Position numbers and translations under genes: made by a program
In this document: positions 17,359-26,040 of the stretch, in pieces
How positions within the stretch are numbered: the stretch's first letter is position 1
Layout: each line of letters opens with the position of its first letter
Notes under the pieces: model-generated
Database searches by the model: none
Told to the model about the DNA's origin: nothing
What the model saw: only the letters and a program-made list of their open reading frames with translations
Source: Nannocystis pusilla
GTDB taxonomy: Bacteria; Myxococcota_A; Polyangia; Nannocystales; Nannocystaceae
Direction of reading: 5' to 3'
Assembly: GCF_026626665.1 (NCBI RefSeq)
Contig: NZ_JAPNKE010000002.1
Span: forward strand, 2,419,204 to 2,483,203
DNA: 64,000 bases

Positions 17359-17387
17359 TTGAGCCGTCGCGTTGCCTGCGTTACCGT
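17359..17387 (+). promoter_or_regulatory. Weak promoter for the PhoD-like gene
   Basis: TTGAGC (17359-17364), a 17-base spacer and TACCGT (17382-17387), 17 bases before the GTG start. GAGGAG at 17393 can serve as the ribosome site. Confidence 0.35.
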
Positions 17388-17404
17388 GGGGTGAGGAGCC
17401 CTCC

Positions 17405-18817
17405 GTGCCGGTCCGCATCATCCCAGGCGCCGTCAGCACCGACCGCCTGCGCGCGCTCGTGATCGCCAGCGGCGAGGCGCAGCCCGCCCTGACGATCGAG
17501 GCGCTGCAGGGCGGTCCCGCGCCGGCGCTGAAGATCCGCGCGCACGCGGCCGGCGACTCGCGCATCGATCAACACATCCGCAAGGCGGGGCTGTCGCTGT
17601 GGGTGTGCGAGGCCGAGGGCCTGCGGCCCGGCGCCGATTATCACCTGCGCGCCGGCAGCGAGCGGCCGGTCCACGTCAAGACGTTCCCCGCGCAGCTGCC
17701 GAAGGCCGGCATCTCGCTGGCGCTGGCGAGCTGCTACTACGAGGCGTTCGGGCGCCACAAGGACTACCTGCAAACGCTGCAGTCGGCGCCGAGCTACGGG
17801 CCGCTGGCGGCCAAGCTGCTGGTGGGCGACAACATCTACGTCGACGTCGGCGCCGCGCCCGGGCAGGCCCGCAGCGGCGCCGAGGAGACCGTCGGGCGCT
17901 ACTTGCAGTACTACTGGCGCAGCGGCTACGCCGACGTGCTGTCGTACCTGCCGACGTTCTGCCTGTGGGACGACCACGAGCTGTGGAACAACTACCCCGA
18001 GTGGCAGATCCACCTGGCGCGCAGCATGGCGAACGCGCGCGCCGACTACACCGCGGCGGCCCTCGGCTCGCTCAAGCTGTTCCAGTCGGTGCTGAACCCG
18101 CCGCCGGCGGCGCGCTCGGGCCTGTCGTATCGCTTCGACATCCCGCCGGTGTCGTGCTTCGCGCTCGACCTGCGAGCCGGCCGCACCGTCATGAAGACCG
18201 CCAGCCCGCGCATGACCAGCGAGGCGAAGCTGGTGGCGTTCGAGCGCTGGGCGGCCGACCTCCAGGCCCCGGGGATCGCCATGTTCGGCCAGCCGCTGTG
18301 GATCGCGCGCGGCAACTGGATGGACTTCCAGCCGCCCGACTTCTCGGAGGAGTACACGCGGATCTGGCGCGCCCTGACGAACGCGCCGTACGACGTGCTG
18401 GTGCTCTCGGGCGATGTCCACCACAGCCGCCTGCTCGAGCTCGACACCGCCAAGGACCGCAAGGTGTGGGAGCTCGTCAGCTCGCCGGCGTGCATGATCC
18501 CGACGATGGAGTCGATCGGCGCCCAGGCGTTCGACGTGCAGGACAAGGGGATCCTGACGTTCCCGCTGGCCTATCCCGGCGGCCCGTCGGGCCCGCCGAA
18601 CCTGCGCGCGTACCACTTCGGCACCGAGATCAGCAACACCGTCGCCTTTTTGAAGCTGGCGCCCGCCGACGCCGGCGGGATCGCGGTGACCACCTGCTTC
18701 ATGGACCTGACGACCAAGACGATCGCCCGCAACCAGCGGCCCCGCGTCGCGGCCCCGCTGGCGGCGCCGCAGCCGGAGTGGTGCCAGACCACCTTCGTGC
18801 TCAAGAAGCGGGCGTGA
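17405..18817 (+). CDS. PhoD-like alkaline phosphatase / phosphodiesterase
   Basis: The 470-residue product carries the metallophosphatase motifs of the PhoD family: LLVGDNIYVDV (first metal Asp/Asn), LWDDHELWNNYPEW and LVLSGDVHHSRLL. No Tat signal or other secretion signal is evident, unlike classic PhoD. GTG 17405 behind GAGGAG is preferred over an upstream TTG. Substrate is unknown. It converges with the S15 hydrolase gene. Confidence 0.82.
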   Translation: MPVRIIPGAVSTDRLRALVIASGEAQPALTIEALQGGPAPALKIRAHAAGDSRIDQHIRKAGLSLWVCEAEGLRPGADYHLRAGSERPVHVKTFPAQLPKAGISLALASCYYEAFGRHKDYLQTLQSAPSYGPLAAKLLVGDNIYVDVGAAPGQARSGAEETVGRYLQYYWRSGYADVLSYLPTFCLWDDHELWNNYPEWQIHLARSMANARADYTAAALGSLKLFQSVLNPPPAARSGLSYRFDIPPVSCFALDLRAGRTVMKTASPRMTSEAKLVAFERWAADLQAPGIAMFGQPLWIARGNWMDFQPPDFSEEYTRIWRALTNAPYDVLVLSGDVHHSRLLELDTAKDRKVWELVSSPACMIPTMESIGAQAFDVQDKGILTFPLAYPGGPSGPPNLRAYHFGTEISNTVAFLKLAPADAGGIAVTTCFMDLTTKTIARNQRPRVAAPLAAPQPEWCQTTFVLKKRA

Positions 18818-18823
18818 GCGCGG

Positions 18824-18985
18824 GATGTCTGGAGGGGCAGGTTCGCATGGCCATGTGCATTCGGTCATGTCCTAACGGGCATGACGCAAGGGACAGCCGT
18901 GCCTGAGCGCCCGCGAATGGACATGTTGATTGGAGCGTGCGCGATCGGTCATGCTCGAACGAACATGTCGATGAGGGCATGACGC
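18824..18985. repeat. 14-bp palindromic repeat cluster (degenerate, extended)
   Basis: At least ten degenerate units over 160 bp, for example GCCATGTGCATTCG, GTCATGTCCTAACG, GGCATGACGCAAGG and, further on, GAACATGTCGATGA. They fill the spacer between convergent genes. Confidence 0.75.
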
Positions 18986-19103
18986 GTCTGCCGGGGCGAA
19001 ACCAGCTCCGGGCCCGCGAGGCTCGATCGCCGCCGCGCACCAAGCGGCAGACCCCAGAGGGGCCGTCCGCCTGGTCCACGACGAGGCGCGCGGGGCGTAC
19101 GAG

Positions 19104-21078
19104 CTACTTCGCGGCCGGCACCGCGGCGAGCACCGGCAGGCGCACGCGGCTCGCGTGGGCGGCCGCGCGGTGGACCTTGTGCGTCGCTTTTTGAAGTCGC
19201 CGGCCGCGGCCTTGAAGATGTTGGGCACGAAGGTCTGCGGGTTGCGGTCGACCAGCGGGAACCAGGTGCTCTGGACCTGGATCATCACGCGGTGCCCCTT
19301 TTTGAAGGTGTGGAGGACGTCGAGCAGCGGCACGCGCACCTTCGTCACCTTGCCGGGGACGAACGGGGCCGGCTTCTCCGCGCTGTCGCGGAAGCGGCCG
19401 CGCACGACCTCGCTGCGGACCATCATCTGGTAGCCGCCGAGCTTGCCGTACTTGACCTCGTCGCGCTCGCCCCGGGTGGCCCCGGTGTTGCCCGGGAGCA
19501 CGTCGATGAGCTTGACGATCCAGTCGGCGTCGGTGCCGGTGGTCGACACCCACAGCTCGGCCTCGACCGGGCCGGCGACGGTCATGTCCTCGGCCAGCGG
19601 CGGGGTCTCGTAGACCAGCACGTCGGGCCGGCGGGCGGCGAACCGCTGGTCCTCGGTCATGTACTCCTTCGTCATCCCGCCGGCGATCTCCTGGGTGAAG
19701 GGGACCGGGCGGGCCGGGTCGCTGTCGAACGCGTCGAAGCCTGACCTGGTCTTCGGGACATCCGCGGTCAGCGATCCGCCTTCCCGAAGTACATGTCCTT
19801 CGCGCCAGCCTGCGGTGGCCAGGCGGGGAAGCTGTGCCAGCCGTTCGCCCCGGTGTCGAACAGGTGGGCCTCGCCGCTCGGCGGGGCGCCGACGCCCTTG
19901 AGGAAGTGCTCGAAGAACGGCAGCTCGAGCCGCTCCTGGTACTCCAGCGAGGTCTTGGCGCCGAACTCGATGTCGCCGAGGCGCTCGCCCTCGGTGCGCG
20001 ACCAGCCGCCGTGGCCCCACGGGCCCATGACGAGGATGTTGTAGACGCCGGGGTTGTCGTGCTCGACGGTGCGGTAGATGTTGAGCGGACCGTACAGGTC
20101 CTCGGCGTCGAACAGGCCGCCCACGACCATGACCGCGGGGGCGACCTTGCGCAGGTGCGGCAGCAGATCGCGCTTTTGCCAGAACTCGTCGCGGTTCGGG
20201 TGCTCGAGCATCTCGTTCCAGAACGCGATCTCGCCGTGCAGGTGGCGCTCCTGCAGGTTCTTCAGCGGACCGGCGTCGAGGAAGAACTGGTAGCCGTCGC
20301 CGGTGCCGTGGTCGAAGCGCCGGTTCCACTCGGTGGTCGGCTGCGGTCGCGGCTTGCCGAACGAGGAGAAGAAGTTGAACGTGTGCGGCAGGAAGAACGC
20401 GCCGTGGTGGTGGAAGTCGTCGTACCACCAGTCGGCGATCGGCGCCTGCGGGCTGACCGCCGCCAGCGCCGGGTGCGGGTCGATCATGCCGGCGGCCGCG
20501 TAGAAGCCGGGGTAGGAGATGCCGTAGAGGCCGACCTTGCCGTTGTTAGCGGCGACGTGAGCGACCAGCCAGGCGATCGTGTCGTAAGTGTCGGTGCTCT
20601 GGTCGACGTCCTTCGGACCTGACTTTTGGGCCAGGTGCGGCGTCATGTCGACGAACTCGCCCTCGGACATGAACGCGCCGCGGACGTCCTGGTCGACGAA
20701 GATGTAGCCGGCGCGCAGGAAGATCGGGCTCGGGCCGATCCGCTCGGGGAACTTGTCCGCGCCGTAGGGGCTGCAGCTGTAGGGGGTGCGCTTCAGCAGG
20801 ATCGGGTAGGTCTTCGAGGTGTCCTTGGGGATGTAGATCGCCGTGTGCAGATGCACCCCGTCGCGCATCGGGATTCGCACCTCGCGCTTGGTGTAGTGCT
20901 CGGCCAGGTAGGCGGACACGGCCTGACCCTGGCTCGCGGGCGGGGCGGGCGCGGCGGCAGAGGCCGCCGGGGCCGATTCCGGGCACGGGGCGCCGGCTGC
21001 GGGCGTCTGGACGGTGTAGGCGGGTCGGCACGCCGCGAGGGCGAGGGCCACGGCGAAGGCACGCTGGGCGACGCTCAC
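19104..21078 (-). CDS. CocE/NonD (S15-type) hydrolase lipoprotein, two frameshifts
   Basis: The GTG start at 21078 gives a lipoprotein signal (MSVAQRAFAVALALAAC). The S15/CocE fold follows, with the nucleophile in GLYGISYPGF, the acid in GGLFDAEDLYG and the His in GPWGHGGW. The C-terminal jelly-roll domain (PVEAELWVSTTGTDADW) lies in a second frame. One missing G near 19784 breaks the gene at MYFG/EGGSLTADV, and one missing A near 19190 breaks FKK/ATHKVH. With both repaired it ends VPAAK at 19104. The family hydrolyses acyl or peptide bonds, such as cocaine esterase and X-Pro peptidases; substrate is unknown. Confidence 0.85.
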
Positions 21079-21084
21079 CGCTCC

Positions 21085-21092
21085 GGTATACT
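21085..21092. promoter_or_regulatory. Overlapping divergent -10 boxes (TATACT / TATACC)
   Basis: GGTATACT gives TATACT on the plus strand, 36 bases before phosphofructokinase. On the minus strand it gives TATACC, 6 bases before the GTG of the S15 hydrolase. One element could drive both genes in mutually exclusive fashion. Confidence 0.45.
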
Positions 21093-21128
21093 CCGGCCTC
21101 CGCGCGGCGGACAGCCCACGAGCAGCCA

Positions 21129-22271
21129 ATGAGCATCGGAATTCTGACGAGCGGGGGCGACGCCCCGGGGATGAACGCGGCCGTTCGCGCCGCTTTTCGC
21201 TGCCTCAAGATGCGCGACCCGGACTGCGAGATCGTGTTCTTCCGCGACGGCTTCCGCGGCCTCGCGCGCCGGCTCGACTCGTCGTCGGATCGCAACGTCG
21301 ACCGCCGGGCGGTCCGCGACATCATCCACCGCGGCGGCACCTTCATCGGCACCGGTCGCGTGCCCGAGCTGCTGCTGCCGCCCGAGGGCCACGCGAGCTA
21401 CGCCGAGCGCGTGGCGGCCCGCGACGACTTCCTCAAGGTCGCGGCGATCAACCTCTACCAGATGCGGGTCGACAACCTGATCGTGATCGGCGGCGACGGC
21501 TCGTTCCGCGGCGCCCGCATCATCGGCGAGGCGTTCCGCCAGCACTTCCCGCGCCGGCCGTTCCGCGTGATCGGCATCCCCGGCACCATCGACAACGACC
21601 TCCACGGCACCGAGTACTCGATCGGCTACGACACCGCGCTCAACAACGTGGTCGACGCCATCCGCAAGCTGCGCGACACGATCGAGTCGCACCGCCGCGC
21701 GATCATCCTCGAGGTCATGGGCAACACGTCGGGCTGGCTGGCCCTGCAGTCGGCCATCGCCGGCGGCGCGGCGGTGGTCGCCATCCCCGAGGTCGAGGAG
21801 ACCTGGGACCACGACCGCATCGTCCGCTCGCTCGACGCCGGCGTCCGCCGCGACTACCGCTACTTCATCATCGTCGTCGCGGAGGGCGTGCGCCGCCGCG
21901 CCGGCGAGGACTGGTGCGAGGGCCTGAAGCACAAGCTCGAGTCCGACCGGGCCATCGAGTCGCACCTCGGCCACCCGATGGAGGTGCGCATCAACTCGGT
22001 CGGCCACATCGCCCGCGGCGGCAGCCCGACCGCGCTCGACAACACCCTGGCCGGCCTGCTCGGCTCGGGCGCCGCCGACGTGGCCCAGATCGGCGGCCTC
22101 GACGGTCAGCCGGCGGCCGAGGGCGACGTGATGGTCGGCTGCCGCGGGCCGCGGACGATCCTGACCTCCCTCGACGAGGTGATCGACTGCTCGCCCCGCC
22201 TCGTCACCCGCGACAGCGAGCTGTACCAGCTGTCGCAGCGGCTGATGCTCAGCGCCGAGCAGCCGTTCTGA
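21129..22271 (+). CDS. pfkA: ATP-dependent 6-phosphofructokinase
   Basis: It phosphorylates fructose 6-phosphate in glycolysis. Visible family features are ILTSGGDAPGMNA at the start, GGDGSFRGA (Gly after GGD is typical of ATP-using enzymes), catalytic PGTIDNDL and a RGGSPTALDN-type segment. The MGRxxG substrate loop reads MGNTSG, so the Arg that normally contacts the sugar phosphate from the neighbouring subunit is Asn. Length 380 is longer than the 320 of E. coli PfkA and fits the longer bacterial clade. Strict physiological direction and donor cannot be proven from sequence. Confidence 0.92.
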   Translation: MSIGILTSGGDAPGMNAAVRAAFRCLKMRDPDCEIVFFRDGFRGLARRLDSSSDRNVDRRAVRDIIHRGGTFIGTGRVPELLLPPEGHASYAERVAARDDFLKVAAINLYQMRVDNLIVIGGDGSFRGARIIGEAFRQHFPRRPFRVIGIPGTIDNDLHGTEYSIGYDTALNNVVDAIRKLRDTIESHRRAIILEVMGNTSGWLALQSAIAGGAAVVAIPEVEETWDHDRIVRSLDAGVRRDYRYFIIVVAEGVRRRAGEDWCEGLKHKLESDRAIESHLGHPMEVRINSVGHIARGGSPTALDNTLAGLLGSGAADVAQIGGLDGQPAAEGDVMVGCRGPRTILTSLDEVIDCSPRLVTRDSELYQLSQRLMLSAEQPF

Positions 22272-22297
22272 GGCTGGCGCCTCGAGCAGGTGCCGAG

Positions 22298-22353
22298 GGA
22301 CATGTTCGAAGGGCATGTCTCCGGGGACATGCCCGTGGAGACATGCCCGCGGG
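22298..22353. repeat. Four tandem 14-bp palindromic units
   Basis: GGACATGTTCGAAG, GGCATGTCTCCGGG, GACATGCCCGTGGA and GACATGCCCGCGGG lie in perfect 14-bp register between convergent genes. They end one base before the stop codon of the minus-strand gene. Confidence 0.88.
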
Positions 22354-22354
22354 T

Positions 22355-22960
22355 TCAGCTGGCGGCCGGCGCGGCGTGGGCGGCCAGGGCCCGCAGGACG
22401 GCCAGCGCCGCGTCGAGCTGGGCGTCGGTCGGCAGCTTGTCCCACGGCCAGATCAGCACGACGATGCCGTTTTGGACCATCAGGTAGGGGCGCGGCAGGC
22501 CCTCGAGCGCGGCCCGCAGCGGCGCGTCGCACAGGGCGGCGGCCCGCCGCGGCGGCGAGGCGTGGGTGGCGAAGCGGGCGTCGAAGGCGTCGTCGCCGGT
22601 GCGCACGCGGTCGCCGGGTCGCCGCGCGGTGTAGGCGATCGGCGAGCTGAGGGCGAACACCTCGATCACGACCCACGGGCTGCGGTCGATGCGAGCCTCG
22701 AGGAACACGCCGAGGTCGCCGTGGGCCAGGGCGCCCTGGCTGAGGTGAAAGGCGACCTGGTCGGCGTTGCCGATGACCGCGAAGCCGCCGGCGCGCTCGA
22801 CGAGGTGCCAGCCGCGCCGCTCGGCGAGGCCGGACCAGCGGGCCCGGTCGCGGTCGAGGGCGCGGCGGTGGCGGTACCACAGGTTGCCCAGCAAAAAGCC
22901 CGCCAGCGCCGCGAGGATGGCGTTCAGGAGCAGGGCCATGGGCGACATGCCGGCGATCAT
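22355..22960 (-). CDS. Membrane-anchored protein of unknown function
   Basis: The 201-residue product has one N-terminal transmembrane helix (ALLLNAILAALAGFLLGNLWY) followed by a basic segment (RHRRALDRDRARW). The alpha/beta-looking soluble domain contains GFAVIGNADQVAFHL and PYLMVQNGIVVLIWPWDKLP. No family is recognised. The ATG at 22960 lies 9 bases behind a TAAACT box. Conserved-looking aromatic motifs suggest a real domain. Confidence 0.65.
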   Translation of the reverse strand: MIAGMSPMALLLNAILAALAGFLLGNLWYRHRRALDRDRARWSGLAERRGWHLVERAGGFAVIGNADQVAFHLSQGALAHGDLGVFLEARIDRSPWVVIEVFALSSPIAYTARRPGDRVRTGDDAFDARFATHASPPRRAAALCDAPLRAALEGLPRPYLMVQNGIVVLIWPWDKLPTDAQLDAALAVLRALAAHAAPAAS

Positions 22961-22969
22961 TGCGGCCGC

Positions 22970-22975
22970 AGTTTA
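22970..22975 (-). promoter_or_regulatory. -10 box TAAACT, leaderless type
   Basis: TAAACT on the minus strand, 9 bases before the ATG at 22960. No -35 is visible. Confidence 0.4.
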
Positions 22976-23070
22976 ACACGATCGCGGCGCGGGGGCCGCG
23001 CGGCACGGCTGGCCGAAGAGACAGATCGACAGGCCCGCAGCCGCGCGCGGCGGGCGGCGCGGCGCCGACC

Positions 23071-23928
23071 TCACGCGGCGCGACAGACCCCCAGGTCGGC
23101 GTACTCGGGCGGCGGCGCGGGGTCGTAGGCCTGGCACTGCGGCAGCTCGGCCGGGCAGCTCGGCTGGCTCAAAGAACAGAGCGGAGCGCAGCAGCGCTCT
23201 CCCGCGCAGCCACTCACGAGGTCGGCCGGATCACACACGTGCCCGGGCGCGCACTCGGTCTCGCCGGCGCAGGGCATCCCCGCACCCGCCGGCTCGCCCG
23301 CGGGCGCGTAGCGACAGATGAAGCCGTCGACGCTGCTCGAGCGCACGCACAGGGTCGCCGGCGGCGGGCAGTCCTGCGCCAGCGGATCGCACAGCGGATA
23401 GCAGAGGTAGCTGACCGACTGCTGCACGTAGCAGCGCGCGTCGGGGTCGACGCAGCCGTCGTCCTGGTCACACAGGCCGAGGCAGCGACCGTGCAGATCG
23501 GTGTTGCTCTCGAAGTACCAGCACATCAGCCCGGGGCCGCAGTCGTCGATGCCGCTGTGCGGGTAGCCCTCGGTCTCGCACGGCTCGCCGAGCCCCGCCG
23601 GATCGACGGCGAGCGGGACACAGCGCGCGCCGTTCCAGTCGTCGCCCATGTCGGCGGCGAACGGGGTGCACTTGTGGCCGGCCGGGCAGTCCTGCACCCG
23701 CGGGTCGCAGTGAAAGCCGTCGCTCGGCAGCTCCGGCTCGCTGACGGTGGTGCCGGCCGCGGTGGTGCCGGTGGTGCCGGTGGTGCCGGTGGTCGGATCT
23801 TGCACCTCGGTGGTCCAGCGCTGACCGCCGCTCGTGGTCGAGCCGGCGTCGGCGGTGGTGCCCGCGGGGCCGACGGGAGCGCCCGCGCACGCGCAGGCGA
23901 GCAGGAGGAGGACGGCCGAGGTGCGCAC
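23071..23928 (-). CDS. Cys-rich secreted lipoprotein, paralogue 3
   Basis: The signal peptide MRTSAVLLLLACAC has lipobox-like LLAC. A Thr/Gly/Ser linker with TTGTTGTT follows, then a Cys-rich domain with about 24 cysteines in C-x-PL-C-D and C-x6-C spacing. It shares CDPxxQDCPxGxKC, GLMCW, LCDPL and CAPLCSLSQPSCP with the two genes to its right. Known in such myxobacterial proteins is surface localisation with disulfide-rich repeats; ligand or function is unknown. GTG start 23928 lies 7 bases after a TACACT box. Confidence 0.75.
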   Translation of the reverse strand: MRTSAVLLLLACACAGAPVGPAGTTADAGSTTSGGQRWTTEVQDPTTGTTGTTGTTAAGTTVSEPELPSDGFHCDPRVQDCPAGHKCTPFAADMGDDWNGARCVPLAVDPAGLGEPCETEGYPHSGIDDCGPGLMCWYFESNTDLHGRCLGLCDQDDGCVDPDARCYVQQSVSYLCYPLCDPLAQDCPPPATLCVRSSSVDGFICRYAPAGEPAGAGMPCAGETECAPGHVCDPADLVSGCAGERCCAPLCSLSQPSCPAELPQCQAYDPAPPPEYADLGVCRAA

Positions 23929-23935
23929 GACCGCG

Positions 23936-23941
23936 AGTGTA
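23936..23941 (-). promoter_or_regulatory. -10 box TACACT, leaderless type
   Basis: TACACT on the minus strand, 7 bases before the GTG of the Cys-rich lipoprotein at 23928. Confidence 0.45.
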
Positions 23942-24059
23942 GCGCGCCTGGTCGAGGGCAGGGCGAGGGCGCCGGCGAGCTCGCTCGCGACGCCGCTCTC
24001 GGCGAGCTGAAAGGCCGCGGCGGGATCGAGTCACCGCGCCGCGGCGGCGCGACGCTCCA

Positions 24060-24965
24060 TCACCCGGGCAGCGCGCAGACCCCGACGTCCGCGTACTTCG
24101 GCGCCGGGTCCTGGAACACCGGCACGCACTCCTGCCCGACGCCGGGGCAGGTGTTCGGCTGGGTGAGGTCGCAGAGCGGCGAGCAGCAGCCGATCTGCAG
24201 CGGGTCGCACTCGACCGCGGCGTCGGAGGGCACGCACGCGAGGCCGGGGTCGCAGACGTTGATGTACTCGCACGGATCGAACTCCTGGCCCTCCGCGCCG
24301 CTGTCGTCGGGGATGCAGGTGAACGAGTCTTCGGTCGGGGAGCGCACGCACACCTCGCCGGCGGCGCAGTCCGAGCCCAGCGGGTCGCAGGTCGGGAGGC
24401 ACAGGCTCAGCCCGCCGTTGACCACGGCGCAGTAGCTGTCCGGATCGGCGCAGGTCGGGTTCTGCGGGCTGCCGCCGCACCAGGGCACGCAGGTGCCCGT
24501 GAGGTCGGCCTCGATCCAGAAGCACATGAGGCCCCTGTCGCACGAGTCGATGCCGGAGTTCACCTCGCCGACGACGGTGCAGGGATCGCCGGCCTGACCA
24601 GGCGCCGGAGCGATCGGCGCGCACTTGAACAGCGACCACTCGAAGCCGCCGGGGTCGCCGTAGGCGACGCACTTCTCGCCGGTGGGGCACTGGTCGTCGT
24701 ACGGATCGCACTCGATCCCGCCGACGTCGGTCGGGACGGGGACGACCGTGGTCTCGCCGGTGCTGGGGACGGGCGGCTCGCCGGTAGTGCCGACGGAGGG
24801 GTCGTCGCCGGTACCCGCGCTCGTCGAGGCGCCGGAGTCGGTCTCGCCGGCGCTCGTCTGGCTGTCGGTGGACTCGTCGCCGGAGCCGGTCGAGTCGAAG
24901 TCGATGATGGGGAAGTCGCAGGCGAGCAGGAGGGTGAGCAAGAGGAAGAGGGGACGGCGGGACAT
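24060..24965 (-). CDS. Cys-rich secreted lipoprotein, paralogue 2
   Basis: The product starts MSRRPLFLLLTLLLAC, a clear lipoprotein signal. A Ser/Thr/Asp/Glu-rich linker (residues 20-75) follows, then the Cys-rich domain with ECDPYDDQCPTGEKC, GIDSCDRGLMCFW, CLPTCDPLGSDC, GCCSPLCDLTQPNTCPG and CVPVF. It is most similar to the neighbour at 25075-26040, with the same length and block order, so the two are recent duplicates. Surface anchoring is inferred from the signal. Confidence 0.8.
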   Translation of the reverse strand: MSRRPLFLLLTLLLACDFPIIDFDSTGSGDESTDSQTSAGETDSGASTSAGTGDDPSVGTTGEPPVPSTGETTVVPVPTDVGGIECDPYDDQCPTGEKCVAYGDPGGFEWSLFKCAPIAPAPGQAGDPCTVVGEVNSGIDSCDRGLMCFWIEADLTGTCVPWCGGSPQNPTCADPDSYCAVVNGGLSLCLPTCDPLGSDCAAGEVCVRSPTEDSFTCIPDDSGAEGQEFDPCEYINVCDPGLACVPSDAAVECDPLQIGCCSPLCDLTQPNTCPGVGQECVPVFQDPAPKYADVGVCALPG

Positions 24966-25004
24966 AACGGTAACTTCCTAATGGGATTAAGACTGGTCTT
25001 CAGG

Positions 25005-25073
25005 ACATGGCCTGGAGGACATGAAATTCAGAGAATGTCGCATCGGACATGGCGGATGAGACCTGTCCGAAAA
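25005..25073. repeat. 14-bp palindromic repeat cluster
   Basis: Units such as TCAGGACATGGCCT, GGAGGACATGAAAT, GAGAATGTCGCATC, GGACATGGCGGATG and AGACCTGTCCGAAA separate two tandem lipoprotein genes, running up to the stop of the upstream one. Confidence 0.75.
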
Positions 25074-25074
25074 G

Positions 25075-26040
25075 CTAGGGCTGGGGCAGGGCGCACACGC
25101 CGAGGTCTTCGTGGCCGGCCGGGGCCTGGCCCTGTTCGAAGAACGGGACGCACTCCTGGCCCGCGCCGGGGCAGCTCGGCGGGGCGGTCAGGTCGCAGTA
25201 CGGCAGGCAGCAGCCGATCGCGTCCTGGTCGCACTCGGCGGCAAACCTGGACTCGATGCAGAGGAGGCCGGGGTCGCAGAAGTTGACGTACTCGCACGCG
25301 CCGAACAGCTGGCCCTCGTCGCCGCCGGCATCGATAACGCAGATGAAGCCCGAGCCGTTCGGGTGGGGGATGCAGGCGTCGCCGGGCTCGCAGTCGGGCG
25401 CGAGGGGGTCGCAGGTGGGGATGCAGAGGATGAGCACGCCCTCGCCGGAGAGGCTGCAGATGGCGTCGGGCTGGTCGCAGCCGGGCTTGTCGGGCGAGCC
25501 CGTGCACATGGCGAGGCAGGTGCCCTGGAGCGTGACGGGGTCGACGTCGAAGCACTGCATGTGCTTGTCGCAGGTGTCCTCGCCGCTGACCCCCGAGCCG
25601 ATGGCGCTGCACGGCTCGCCGAGGCCGTCAGGGTCCGGGACGATGTCGACGCACTTGAGGGCGTTCCAGCTGCTCCCGCCGTCATTGGCCCACGGCATAC
25701 ACTTCTGTCCCTCGGGACAGTCCTCGACCCACGGGTCGCACTCGATCTGCGGGCCGCCGTCAGGCTGGGGGATGAAGGGGTTGGTGGTGAGAGCGTCGTC
25801 GGTGGTCGGCTCGGGCGCGTCGGTGGTCGGGTCGCCGCCGGTGGGCTCGGTGGTGGTCGGCGCGGGCAGGGTGGTCGCCGGCGTGGTGGTCGGCGCAGTC
25901 GTGGTGCCGCCGGTGGTGTCGGGAGTAGGACCGGTGGTGGTCGCGGGCTCGCCGGTCGATTGGTCGTCGGTGTCCCCGGTGGGCCGGGCGACGCAGGCGG
26001 CGAGGGCGAGCGAGAGGAGGACGAGCGGGCGGCGAGACAT
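25075..26040 (-). CDS. Cys-rich secreted lipoprotein, paralogue 1
   Basis: The 321-residue product begins MSRRPLVLLSLALAAC, a lipoprotein signal almost identical to the next paralogue. A Thr/Pro-rich linker (TTTGPTPDTTGGTTT) covers residues 20-80. The Cys-rich domain shows ECDPWVEDCPEGQKC, CDKHMQCFDV, CIPTCDPLAPDC, GCCLPYCDLTAPPSCPG and ECVPFF. The longer upstream frame has no credible start. A TGTCC-CTCG-GGACA hairpin core lies inside the coding sequence near 25707. Confidence 0.8.
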   Translation of the reverse strand: MSRRPLVLLSLALAACVARPTGDTDDQSTGEPATTTGPTPDTTGGTTTAPTTTPATTLPAPTTTEPTGGDPTTDAPEPTTDDALTTNPFIPQPDGGPQIECDPWVEDCPEGQKCMPWANDGGSSWNALKCVDIVPDPDGLGEPCSAIGSGVSGEDTCDKHMQCFDVDPVTLQGTCLAMCTGSPDKPGCDQPDAICSLSGEGVLILCIPTCDPLAPDCEPGDACIPHPNGSGFICVIDAGGDEGQLFGACEYVNFCDPGLLCIESRFAAECDQDAIGCCLPYCDLTAPPSCPGAGQECVPFFEQGQAPAGHEDLGVCALPQP

